Of a stretch of 64,000 nt of DNA, positions 33,475-41,685 are shown piece after piece (the stretch's first letter is position 1; each line of letters starts with the position of its first letter). A model generated the notes under the pieces. That model worked only from the letters and a program-made list of their open reading frames with translations, was not told the DNA's origin and made no database searches. The position numbers and the translations under genes were made by a program. The stretch is from NCBI GenBank assembly GCA_965221215.1, contig OZ244872.1:2852001-2916000 (forward strand), written 5' to 3'. Origin of the DNA: Aldehydirespirator sp965221215. Lineage in GTDB: Bacteria > Actinomycetota > Acidimicrobiia > Acidimicrobiales > Aldehydirespiratoraceae.

Positions 33475-34748
33475 TCAGTGCGCTGATGCCGGGCCGGGGC
33501 CGCTGGTGGGCGGCTGCGACCGCGGTGGCGGTTTTGGCTGCGGCGTGCGCCGACGGCGGCGAGTCCGGCGAAGATGTCGAGGCCCCCGCACCGAACGGAT
33601 CGGAGTCGGTCGCTTCGGCCGCGGGGCCGGACCCGGACACCATGGGCATCTCCGAGGACCGCATCCTCTTCGGCCAGTCGGCCGCCTTCAGCGGACCGGC
33701 CAAGGAGCTGGGCATAAACATGCGGCTCGGGATCCTGGCCGCCTTCGATGAGGCCAACGCCGAGGGCGGGGTCAACGGACGCCGGTTGGAGCTCACCTCG
33801 CTCGACGACGCCTACGAGCCCACCGACGCCATCGTGATGACCCGCAACCTGATCGAGCAGCAGAACGTGTTCGCGCTCATCGGAGCGGTCGGCACGCCCA
33901 CATCGCGCTCGGTGACGCCGCTGGCCCGCGCCGCCGGGGTGCCCTACATCGCTCCCTTCACCGGGGCCGCCTTCCTGCGGGCCGACGAGTGGGACAACAT
34001 CATCAACCTGCGGGCCTCGTACAACCAGGAGACCGAGGAGATGGTGGCCCGCCTCACCGGAGACCTGGGCATCAGCCGGATCGGGGTGATGTACCAGAAC
34101 GACTCCTTCGGCCGGGCCGGGTTCCGGGGCGTGGTGGCGGCCCTGGAGCGCCGCGACATGGCCCCCGTGGCCATCGGGATCTACCCCCGCAACACCACCG
34201 CGGTGAAGACGGCTCTGCTCGACCTGCGCCGCAGCGATCCCGAGGCGGTGATCATGGTCGGGGCCTACGAGCCGGTGGCGCGGCTGATCTCCTGGGCCCG
34301 CCGCATCGACATGGACCCCGTCTTCATGACCGTCTCGTTCGTCGGCAGCAATGCCTTGGCCCAGGAACTGGGTTCCGACGGCGCCGGGGTGCTGGTGACC
34401 CAGGTCGTGCCGTTCCCCGAGGACGACTCGCTGCCGGTGGTGCGGGCCTATCTCGACGCTCTGGCCCACCACGACCCCGAGGCGGTGCCGGGCTTCGTCT
34501 CCCTTGAGGGCTATCTGGCCGGCCGGCTGGTGATCGCCGCGCTCAAGAACTGCGGCCCCGACGTCGATCGGTCGTGCCTGCAGGAGCACCTCATCGACCT
34601 CGGACGCGTCGACATCGACGGCCTCAGCCTGCAGTTCGGCGAGGGCGACAACCAGGGCTCCGACGAGGTCTTCTTGACGGTGATCGGCACCGACGGCGAG
34701 TACCACCCGGTGCAGACCCTGCACGAAATCCCCCGATGGACGAACTGA
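33471..34748 (+). CDS. Periplasmic ligand-binding lipoprotein (Peripla_BP_6), sensor partner
   Basis: 425 residues. The signal segment AAATAVAVLAAACADGG has a lipobox (AAC). The Leu/Ile/Val-type fold shows ILFGQSAAFSGPAKELG, GVNGRRLELTSLDDAYEP and FALIGAVGTPTSRSV. No ABC permease or ATPase is adjacent; the neighbours are an RsbW-like kinase and a histidine kinase. This suggests a sensory rather than a transport role, like TorT or LuxP. The final codons lie in a 53-bp tandem duplication that also contains the next gene's start. Confidence 0.88.
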   Translation: MISALMPGRGRWWAAATAVAVLAAACADGGESGEDVEAPAPNGSESVASAAGPDPDTMGISEDRILFGQSAAFSGPAKELGINMRLGILAAFDEANAEGGVNGRRLELTSLDDAYEPTDAIVMTRNLIEQQNVFALIGAVGTPTSRSVTPLARAAGVPYIAPFTGAAFLRADEWDNIINLRASYNQETEEMVARLTGDLGISRIGVMYQNDSFGRAGFRGVVAALERRDMAPVAIGIYPRNTTAVKTALLDLRRSDPEAVIMVGAYEPVARLISWARRIDMDPVFMTVSFVGSNALAQELGSDGAGVLVTQVVPFPEDDSLPVVRAYLDALAHHDPEAVPGFVSLEGYLAGRLVIAALKNCGPDVDRSCLQEHLIDLGRVDIDGLSLQFGEGDNQGSDEVFLTVIGTDGEYHPVQTLHEIPRWTN

Positions 34749-34833
34749 TGACGGACCGCCCCACCGATTCGACCGACGAGATCCCCCGGTGGACGAGCTG
34801 ATGGCGGACCACCCGACCGACTTGCCCGACGAG
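34728..34833. repeat. 53-bp tandem duplication across a gene junction
   Basis: Two adjacent 53-bp copies (34728-34780 and 34781-34833) match at about 45 positions, and a third copy begins (ATGCCCCC). Each copy holds the end of the binding-protein gene and the start of the kinase gene in different frames. The first copy therefore contains a 21-codon reading frame 34736-34801 (MDELMTDRPTDS...RWTS) that ends exactly on the kinase ATG at 34801. Confidence 0.85.
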
Positions 34834-37011
34834 ATGCCCCCGGACATTTCGTCGCGGCCGGCGCTCGGGCTCTGGTCGCGCATATCCACCAAGCTGTTCC
34901 TGGGCATCGGCGGAGCGGTGGCCCTGACCCTGGCCGCCAGCGTCGTCGGCTGGTATTCGTTCAACCGGGTGGGCGACGCGCAGCGGCGCGTCAACGAGGG
35001 CAGCGTGCCCGAGCTGGCCGCCGCCTTCGGGGTGGCCCAGTACGGCGGCATCCTGGCCAACGCGGCCCCCAGCCTGGCCGCGGCCTCCACCTCGCTGGAG
35101 CTGTTCCAGGTGGGCCAGCGGATCGATCAGACCGCGCTCCGCTTCGAGGGCCAGATGGAGGCCCTGGAGCAGAGCGAGAGCGACGACGCCAGCATCGCCG
35201 GCATCAGACAGAGCGCCGACATGCTCCTCGCCAATATCGAGGAGATCCGCTCCGAGGTGGGCACGAGGCTGGAGATCGCCGAGCAGCGGAGCGCGCTGCA
35301 GGGCGAGCTGGCCGGGCTGCGCAACCAGGTGAGCGCGGCGCTGATCCCCGCCATCGACGACCAGTTCTTCTACACGCTGACCGGCTTCACCGACCTCGAC
35401 GCGCCGCCCGCGGGCCGAGCCGAGCACTTCTCGGAGACGGAGGTCTTCCGGTACCGGAGCCTGGCCGAGCTGGAGGCCGACGCCAACGTCGCCTCGGATC
35501 TGCTGGCCAGCGCCTTCGCGCTGTCGGACGCCAGCCTGCTGGAGCCGCTGCGGGAGCGCTTCGAGGCCGCCGCCAGCCGGATCGATCAGAATCTCGCCGC
35601 ACTGGCGGGCGCCGACTTCCACGCCGACGCCGAGCCGATCTTCGCGCGCCTGCTCGAGCTGGGACTGGATGCCGACAGCGCGTTCGACCTGGCCGCCAGC
35701 GAGTTCCAGATCCGGGAGCACCACCAGGATTCGCTCACCCAGAACAGCGAGCTGTCGGTCACGCTCGGCGACGAGGTCGACAGCCTGGTGCGGACCTCCC
35801 AGGAGCGGGCCTCGGAGGCCACCACCGCCTCCGAGCAGGCCATCAGCACCGCCCGCAGCGCGCTGTTGGCCATCAGCGCGGCCAGCGTCGTGGGCGCCAT
35901 CCTGCTCATCTGGCTGTTCGTGGGCCGGATTCTGGTGCGGCGGATCGCCCTGCTGTCGGACTGGATGCGGCGCATGGCCGGCGGCGACCTGGAGGCCACC
36001 GCCGAGATCAGCGGCCGCGACGAGGTGGCCGACATGGCCGCCAGCCTGGAGGTGTTCCGGCGCCACGCCCTGGAGGTCCAGCGCCTCAACCTGGTGGAGC
36101 AGCTCGCCGACGAGCTGCAGGGCAAGAACGAGGAGCTGGAGGGGGTGCTGGCCGAGCTGGAGAAGGCTCAGGACCAGATCGTCACCCGTGAGAAGCTGGC
36201 CGCCCTGGGCGAGCTCACCGCCGGCGTCGCCCATGAGATCAAGAACCCCCTCAACTTCGTGAAGAACTTCGCCGAGGCCTCCGGCGAGCTCATCGACGAG
36301 CTCAAGGAACTGCTCGAAGATGTCGGCGACAGCCTGAGCGACGACGACAAGTCGTACATCAACGAGATCGCGGGCGATCTGACCGGCAACGTGGAGCGCA
36401 TCCGCTCCCACGGCGAGCGAGCCGACCGCATCGTGCGAGACATGCTGATGATGGGCCGCGACTCCGGCGAATGGCAGCTCACCGACATCAACGGCCTGAT
36501 CGAGCAGCACGCCCAGCTCTCGTTCCACAGCGCCCGAGCGCTCGACCCGGACTTCCAGCTCGACATCCAGCAGGACTTCGATCCCGCCGTGGGCCAGCTC
36601 AAGGTGATCGCCCAGGACTTGGGGCGGGTCTTCTTGAACATGGTCACCAACGCGGGCCACGCCACCAACGACCGCCACCGCGCCGAAGCAGCCGCGGGGA
36701 ACGAGGAGTTCCAGCCCACCCTGTGGATCAAGACGGTTCGGGCCGGCGACGAGGTCGAGGTTCGGGTCCGCGACAACGGCACGGGCATGCCACCGGAGGT
36801 GGTGGAGAAGATCTTCAATCCCTTCTTCACCACCAAGCCCACCAACCAGGGAACCGGCCTCGGCCTGTCGATCTCGAGCGACATCGTCCGCCGCCACGGC
36901 GGGCAGATTCAAGTCGAGTCCGAGCCGGGATCCTTCACCGAGATGATCATCACCCTGCCGGTCGAAGCCCCCGAAGAGGCCGAAGCAACCGCCGGCGACT
37001 CCTGGGTCTAA
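34789..37011 (+). CDS. Membrane sensor histidine kinase with large extracytoplasmic domain
   Basis: 740 residues from GTG 34789; ATG 34801 is equally good. Transmembrane segments are at about 35-56 (FLGIGGAVALTLAASVVGWY) and 357-380 (ALLAISAASVVGAILLIWLF), bracketing a helical extracytoplasmic domain of about 300 residues. A HAMP domain (MAGGDLEATAEISGRDEV) and coiled coil follow. The H-box GVAHEIKNPLN has His about 482, and the ATP-binding part shows DNGTGMP and GTGLGLSI. The helical sensor plus a binding protein next door resembles the TorT-TorS layout. It probably controls the REC-PP2C protein. Confidence 0.9.
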   Translation: MDELMADHPTDLPDEMPPDISSRPALGLWSRISTKLFLGIGGAVALTLAASVVGWYSFNRVGDAQRRVNEGSVPELAAAFGVAQYGGILANAAPSLAAASTSLELFQVGQRIDQTALRFEGQMEALEQSESDDASIAGIRQSADMLLANIEEIRSEVGTRLEIAEQRSALQGELAGLRNQVSAALIPAIDDQFFYTLTGFTDLDAPPAGRAEHFSETEVFRYRSLAELEADANVASDLLASAFALSDASLLEPLRERFEAAASRIDQNLAALAGADFHADAEPIFARLLELGLDADSAFDLAASEFQIREHHQDSLTQNSELSVTLGDEVDSLVRTSQERASEATTASEQAISTARSALLAISAASVVGAILLIWLFVGRILVRRIALLSDWMRRMAGGDLEATAEISGRDEVADMAASLEVFRRHALEVQRLNLVEQLADELQGKNEELEGVLAELEKAQDQIVTREKLAALGELTAGVAHEIKNPLNFVKNFAEASGELIDELKELLEDVGDSLSDDDKSYINEIAGDLTGNVERIRSHGERADRIVRDMLMMGRDSGEWQLTDINGLIEQHAQLSFHSARALDPDFQLDIQQDFDPAVGQLKVIAQDLGRVFLNMVTNAGHATNDRHRAEAAAGNEEFQPTLWIKTVRAGDEVEVRVRDNGTGMPPEVVEKIFNPFFTTKPTNQGTGLGLSISSDIVRRHGGQIQVESEPGSFTEMIITLPVEAPEEAEATAGDSWV

Positions 37012-37039
37012 TCCGAGCGCCTTCCCTACAACTGGGGGG

Positions 37040-38269
37040 TTACCACTGGCGGGACTGCTCGGCGTAGATGTGGTCGGGCAGCCGGTAGTCGATGCCGAGC
37101 TCTTCGAGGGACGACACCTCCAGCAGCGTGTTGAATGCGGTGAAGTTCGACTCGCGGGTCAGCCTCGGGAATCGCCTGCGCATGAACTGGTGGTACCGCC
37201 GCTGCAAGCGGAACCACCTCAGAACCCCGATGGTTCTCGAGGGCGGGTAGTTGAGCTGGTCGGCCACCTCGCTGCCGATCATGGCCCGCGACACCTCGAA
37301 GATGTACTTGGACAGCTTGCGGCGAGCGTCCCGCTCGGCGATGCCCGCCACCACCGGGGCCGAGTTGATCAGCGCGTTGGCCAGCACGATCGACTCCATG
37401 CCCGGATCGGGCTCGCACAGTCGGCCGATCTTGAACAGCGCCAGAGCGTCGTCGTAGTCGCGGCACAGGATCGTCTCGGGAATCCCCATCAGGTGACCCG
37501 AGTAGCGCCAGACGTCCATGAAGCTGTCGCGCTCGGACTCGCTGTAGTCGGCGCCCATCTTCTTCATGTGCTGGAGCATCCGGGCCGAGAAGGCGGTGAG
37601 AGCGAAGCCGACCTGGGCGGCGCTGAGCGGCTCGCCCCACGCCTCGGCGTCCCAGTCGTCGGAATGGTTGAACAGGTGCCTGACCTTGGCGTGGATCAGC
37701 CGGATGCGGATCGAGAGCCTCCAGCCGTCGCCTCGGACGTCCAACCCTCCCGGCAGCAGGATCTCGATCATGTGGCGGTTGTTCTGGTGCAGCCGCCTCA
37801 CACCCTGGTCTCGCAGCCTTCCGGTGATGAAGAACGACTTGGCGATGGTGGTGGTGAATCCCTCCACCAGCACTCCGCCCAGCATGGAGGCCAGACACGC
37901 GCCCGAGTCCCGGTGGAAGGCCCGGATGCCCCCGTCGAAACTGGCCGACTCAACCCAGGCGGGAACAGTCTCCAGGTCCTCGACGAAGGCGTGCACCGCG
38001 GCCGGGGCGTCGCGCAGCGCCGGATCGTCGGGATTCTCGATGGCGGCGCGGATGAACCGATCCGAGTCCCGGACCGAGACCTCGCTGAGCTGCTCCATCA
38101 TCGCGTCGCACAGCGGATCGCCGAGGGTGGTGTGGACGATGTAGTTGCGGGCCCGGGCCGGATCCACCGCCCGGGCCCGGGCATACGGAGCGAGATAGTC
38201 GGTCGGTATGGTCAGCGGCTCAGAGCCGTCGGAGCCCCCGTTGGCACCGTTCGAGATGAGTTGCCCCAT
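37040..38269 (-). CDS. DUF2236 (MpaB/Lcp-like) oxygenase
   Basis: 409 residues of the oxygenase MpaB / latex-clearing-protein family. Helical segments around AFHRDSGACLASMLGG, the motif IRIRLIHAKVRHLF with a histidine that may bind haem, and GHLMGIPETILCRDY fit the family. Related proteins are b-type haem oxygenases acting on isoprenoids or natural products. There is no signal peptide. It is separated from the histidine kinase by 29 bp on the opposite strand. The substrate is unknown. Confidence 0.8.
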   Translation of the reverse strand: MGQLISNGANGGSDGSEPLTIPTDYLAPYARARAVDPARARNYIVHTTLGDPLCDAMMEQLSEVSVRDSDRFIRAAIENPDDPALRDAPAAVHAFVEDLETVPAWVESASFDGGIRAFHRDSGACLASMLGGVLVEGFTTTIAKSFFITGRLRDQGVRRLHQNNRHMIEILLPGGLDVRGDGWRLSIRIRLIHAKVRHLFNHSDDWDAEAWGEPLSAAQVGFALTAFSARMLQHMKKMGADYSESERDSFMDVWRYSGHLMGIPETILCRDYDDALALFKIGRLCEPDPGMESIVLANALINSAPVVAGIAERDARRKLSKYIFEVSRAMIGSEVADQLNYPPSRTIGVLRWFRLQRRYHQFMRRRFPRLTRESNFTAFNTLLEVSSLEELGIDYRLPDHIYAEQSRQW

Positions 38270-38300
38270 AAGGAGTACGTGCCTCGGTCGCTTCTACAGG

Positions 38301-38325
38301 CCCCCCCCCCCCAACGTTATCCACA
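38301..38325. other. C12 homopolymer and single DnaA-box-like site
   Basis: A run of 12 C residues (38301-38312) is followed at once by TTATCCACA (38317-38325), identical to the DnaA box consensus. They lie in the 81-bp gap between two minus-strand genes, upstream of the DUF2236 start at 38269. The C-run may vary in length by slippage. A single box is not an origin. Confidence 0.6.
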
Positions 38326-38350
38326 ATCGCCTCTGCAACCGTTATCGCGG

Positions 38351-39670
38351 TCAACTCCATGGGTAGGGCGAGTTGCTCACCGGGTGGAGCTTGCCCTCGG
38401 CATAGCGCGACCACCGGAACGGCGCCAGCAACCCTTGGGGCTCACCCAGCAACTCGGCGGCCACCAGAGGGCCGACGCCGATCATCTTGTAACCGTGGTT
38501 GGAGTCGGCGATGAAATAGACGTTGTCGCAGAAGGTGTCGAACACCGGGAAGTTGTCGGGCGAGAAGCTGCCGATGCCACCGGAGGGCTCGGTGCTCATG
38601 AGATGCGACTTGCCCTCGAAGCGCTTCTGGCAGTGGGCCAGCGCCGCGGTCCAGGTGCGGTAGAAGTCGGCGCCCACGATGAAGTCGGGGGAGTCGGGCC
38701 CGTAGGGGTCGACCGCCACCTCGGCAGCCGGCTTGTCCACCACGTAGGGCATGTAGCCGCCCTGCACGCCCCCGAAGTTGAAGTCGGGCTTGTAGTACAC
38801 GCCCCACGGCCCCTCGGTGACCAGCCCGGCCTCGTCGTAGAGCGGGGCGTCGGTGTCGATGTGCACCACCGGCGGCATGGTGCCGTCGTTGGCGGTGAGG
38901 TAGCCGGGATCGACCTCGAGGGTGCCCTCCTGCAGGCACATGTAGGTCCAGGTCGGCCGGCGGTGCAGGCGTCCGTCACCGCCGAGCACGTCGGTCTCGA
39001 ACGGCAGGTCGAGCATGGCCCAGATCTGCTGCACCCACGGCCCCACCGCCACCACTGCCTGCTCGCAGGCCACCGGACCCTGGTCGGTGAGCACCGCGGT
39101 GACCGCTCCAGAGGCGTCGCGGTCGAAGCCGGTCACGGCCACGCCGCCCACCACCGCCACCCCCTGGGCCTCGGCCTTGCCGAGCAGCCCCTTGAGCGAC
39201 GCCATGTTGTTGGCGTAGCCGCCGCGGTGCTCGTGCAGCACGCTGGTGATGCCCTGGGCCTGCCAGTCGTCGAAGATGCCCCGCATGTATCTGGTCGAAT
39301 CGGTGGCGCCCTCCACGAACGTCGACGAGTAGCCGATGGCCTGCTGCTGCTCATGGATGGAGGCCACGTCGGCTCGCATGGCCTCGTGGCTGATCTGCAG
39401 GTAGCCCACCGGATGGTAGGAGAAGGCCTCGGGGTCGCTCTCCCACACGTCGACGCAGTGGGCCATGAGCTCGCGCATGGCCGGCTGGAAGTAGTTGTTG
39501 CGCACCACGCCGCAGGCGATGCCGGAGGCGCCCGCGCCGACGCCGGTCTTGTCGATCACCACCACGTCGTCGCCCGACACCCGCGGGTCGCGGGCCAAGC
39601 TCCAAGCCGTCGACAGGCCGTGGATGCCGGCGCCGATGATCACGTAGCGCGCTGAGCTGGGAAGTCCCAT
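38351..39670 (-). CDS. FAD-dependent oxidoreductase, candidate N-methylglutamate dehydrogenase (MgdA-like)
   Basis: 439 residues from ATG 39670; an upstream start at 39790 would run into the next gene. The FAD motif IIGAGIHGLSTAWSLA and the following GAGASGIACGVVRNNYFQP resemble sarcosine oxidase beta and MgdA proteins (normally GGGGHGLATAYYLA... RNTTIIRSNY). The C-terminal YFIADSNHGYKMIGVGP is a DAO-type end. It is the last gene of the gmaS-mgs operon. In known pathways MgdABCD has four subunits; here only this one is visible, with a 151-residue protein of unknown type before it. Confidence 0.78.
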   Translation of the reverse strand: MGLPSSARYVIIGAGIHGLSTAWSLARDPRVSGDDVVVIDKTGVGAGASGIACGVVRNNYFQPAMRELMAHCVDVWESDPEAFSYHPVGYLQISHEAMRADVASIHEQQQAIGYSSTFVEGATDSTRYMRGIFDDWQAQGITSVLHEHRGGYANNMASLKGLLGKAEAQGVAVVGGVAVTGFDRDASGAVTAVLTDQGPVACEQAVVAVGPWVQQIWAMLDLPFETDVLGGDGRLHRRPTWTYMCLQEGTLEVDPGYLTANDGTMPPVVHIDTDAPLYDEAGLVTEGPWGVYYKPDFNFGGVQGGYMPYVVDKPAAEVAVDPYGPDSPDFIVGADFYRTWTAALAHCQKRFEGKSHLMSTEPSGGIGSFSPDNFPVFDTFCDNVYFIADSNHGYKMIGVGPLVAAELLGEPQGLLAPFRWSRYAEGKLHPVSNSPYPWS

Positions 39671-39708
39671 TGGCGCTGCCCTCCTTGTGTGGTCGCCCCC
39701 GGTGGTCC

Positions 39709-40164
39709 TCAGTGGGCCGCGGGGGCGGTCCAGCCCTCCAGCACCGGCTGTCTCCAGTCGGCGCCCACTATCGGTGAGTCGGCCACCCACGGCCCCAGCT
39801 CCACCTGGGGGAACTTGCAGTGGATGTCCTTGAGGGTGATCCCGTAGGAGTTGCCCTCGGTGAGGTGTTTGACCAGCACCTTGCGGGCGATCTCGTCCTC
39901 ACGGCCCGCCGGGATGTCGAAATAGATCTTCAAAAACGAGTTCGAGTAGCGGTCGAACACCGCCGGCACGCCGTCCTCCTCCAGCAGGTTGATGTCCTCC
40001 AGCCAGTTGATGTCGGGTCCCGGCGTGGCCGCCAGCAGGTCGATATCCTCCACCAGCGACATGTCCTGTTGGTAGGCGAAGCGCTTGCCGGCCAGCACCT
40101 CGGCGTCGATGGCAACCGTGCGGGTCTCGCGCGGGCTCTCCCCCGTGCTCGCCGATCCAGCCAT
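39709..40164 (-). CDS. Unknown 151-residue protein of the N-methylglutamate-type operon
   Basis: Conserved position between mgsC-like and MgdA-like genes. It contains a short internal repeat (SLVEDIDLLAAT and NWLEDINLLEED), then a mixed alpha/beta part with SFLKIYFDIPAGREDEIARK, and a C-terminal DIHCKFPQVELGPW. There is no signal peptide or cysteine cluster, so it is not an obvious sarcosine oxidase delta or gamma subunit. I do not recognise a family. Its place suggests a small subunit or assembly factor for the dehydrogenase. Confidence 0.7.
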   Translation of the reverse strand: MAGSASTGESPRETRTVAIDAEVLAGKRFAYQQDMSLVEDIDLLAATPGPDINWLEDINLLEEDGVPAVFDRYSNSFLKIYFDIPAGREDEIARKVLVKHLTEGNSYGITLKDIHCKFPQVELGPWVADSPIVGADWRQPVLEGWTAPAAH

Positions 40165-40201
40165 TCTCAGGTCCTCCCTGCTTGTGCGACCGCGGCCATG
40201 C

Positions 40202-41596
40202 TCACATACCTCCGTCGATCACGTGCTTCTCGAACAGGTCGCGGATCTCGGCCAGGGTGCGCTCCTCGGTGACGCCGGGGATGTAGTTGGTTCCCGCCAG
40301 CGGCACCTTGGCCATGGCCGCGGCCTCGTGGGTGAGGGCGGCCAGATCCTCGGGCTCCAGCGAGTGGATGTCGGTCTTGCCGCAGGCTCGGGCCAGCATC
40401 TGCACTTCCATGGTGAGGGTGATCAAGAAGTTGTAGACCCGCAGGGCGGCCTCGTCGACGTCGAGGCGCTTGCGCAGCTCCACGTCCTGGGTGGCCACCC
40501 CCACCGGGCAGCGTCCGGTGTGGCAGTGATAACACTCCCCCGCGGGCACGCCGATGGTGCCCTCGTAGTCGGTGACGCCGGGAATCTCCTTGTTGCAGTT
40601 GAGCGCCATCAGCGCGGCCGTGCCCAGCGCCACCGCATTGGCGCCCAGGGCCAGACACTTGGCCACATCGCCGCCGTTGCGGATGCCGCCCGCCACCACC
40701 AGGTCGATGTCGTCGGCCAGACCCACGTCCTCAAGGGCCCGGCGGGCCTCGGGGATGGCCGCCATCAGCGGGATGCCGGTCTCCTCGGTGGCGAGGTGGG
40801 GTCCCGCGCCGGTGCCGCCCTCGGCGCCGTCGAGGTAGATCACGTCGGGGCCGCACTTGGCCGCCATGCGCACGTCGTCGTAGACCCGGGCCGAGCCCAG
40901 CTTGAGCTGGATGGGGATCTGGTAGTCGGTGGCCTCCCGTATCTCCTGGATCTTGAGCGACAGGTCGTCGGGGCCGAGCCAGTCGGGATGCCGGGCCGGG
41001 GAGCGCTGGTCGATGCCCGCGGGCAGCGAGCGCATCTCGGCCACCTGCTCGGTCACCTTCTGGCCCATGAGGTGGCCGCCCAGGCCGACCTTGCAGCCCT
41101 GGCCGATGAAGAACTCCACCGCGTCGGCCAGCATCAGGTGGTGGGGGTTGAAGCCGTAGCGGCTCTGGATGATCTGGTAGTACCACTTGGTGGACAGGTC
41201 GCGCTCGGGCGGGATCATCCCTCCCTCGCCCGAGCAGGTGGCGGTGCCGGCCATCGAGGCGCCCTTGGCCAGCGCCATCTTGGCCTCCAGCGACAACGCG
41301 CCGAAGCTCATGCCGGTGATGTACACCGGGATGTCGAGCTCCAGCGGCTTGGCCGCGAAGCGCGACCCGATCACCGTCTTGGTCTCGCACTTCTCGCGGT
41401 AGCCCTCAATCACGAACCGAGTGAGCGTTCCCGGCAGGAACACCAGCTCGTCCCAGTGGGGGATCTTCTTGAAGATGGAGAAGCCCCGCATCCGGTAGCG
41501 GCCCAGCTCGGCCTTCACATGGATGTCGTTGATGACCTCCGGCGTGAAGATCCGGCTCTTGCCGAGAACGTCGGTGCTCTTGTTCACCTCTGCCAT
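40202..41596 (-). CDS. mgsC: FMN-binding glutamate-synthase-like subunit (N-methylglutamate synthase MgsC-like)
   Basis: 464 residues related to the central FMN domain of glutamate synthase. TIM-barrel segments are visible (MSFGALSLEAKMALAKGA, LDGAEGGTGAGPHLATEE, VAGGIRNGGDVAKCLALGANAVALG), then the iron-sulfur cysteines in ECYHCHTGRCPVGVATQ. In the N-methylglutamate pathway this subunit transfers the methylamino group from gamma-glutamylmethylamide to 2-oxoglutarate, with MgsA and MgsB. The same subunit type (GlxD) occurs in ammonium-linked glx clusters, so the assignment rests on gmaS context. GAGG-like spacing upstream is weak. Confidence 0.8.
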   Translation of the reverse strand: MAEVNKSTDVLGKSRIFTPEVINDIHVKAELGRYRMRGFSIFKKIPHWDELVFLPGTLTRFVIEGYREKCETKTVIGSRFAAKPLELDIPVYITGMSFGALSLEAKMALAKGASMAGTATCSGEGGMIPPERDLSTKWYYQIIQSRYGFNPHHLMLADAVEFFIGQGCKVGLGGHLMGQKVTEQVAEMRSLPAGIDQRSPARHPDWLGPDDLSLKIQEIREATDYQIPIQLKLGSARVYDDVRMAAKCGPDVIYLDGAEGGTGAGPHLATEETGIPLMAAIPEARRALEDVGLADDIDLVVAGGIRNGGDVAKCLALGANAVALGTAALMALNCNKEIPGVTDYEGTIGVPAGECYHCHTGRCPVGVATQDVELRKRLDVDEAALRVYNFLITLTMEVQMLARACGKTDIHSLEPEDLAALTHEAAAMAKVPLAGTNYIPGVTEERTLAEIRDLFEKHVIDGGM

Positions 41597-41631
41597 GGCT
41601 GCACCTCGAATCTGTCGCTCGTTCGCTCTTG

Positions 41632-41685
41632 GTGGATGACCAGCTTGGGTTGGCTCACTGTCGCCCCTAGTGGATGACCAGCTTG
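41632..41685. repeat. 16-bp direct repeat at the mgsC/mgsB junction
   Basis: GTGGATGACCAGCTTG occurs at 41632-41647 and again at 41670-41685, a 38-bp period. The second copy is the 3' end of mgsB-like (encoding KLVIH). The first lies in the spacer and is a leftover duplicate of that end. It looks like slippage at a gene junction. Confidence 0.75.

Noticed and set aside
38317..38325. DnaA box as a sign of a replication origin
   Set aside because: Only one exact box was seen, with no cluster, no AT-rich unwinding region and no dnaA or dnaN nearby. dnaB at 62 kb is too far away to count.
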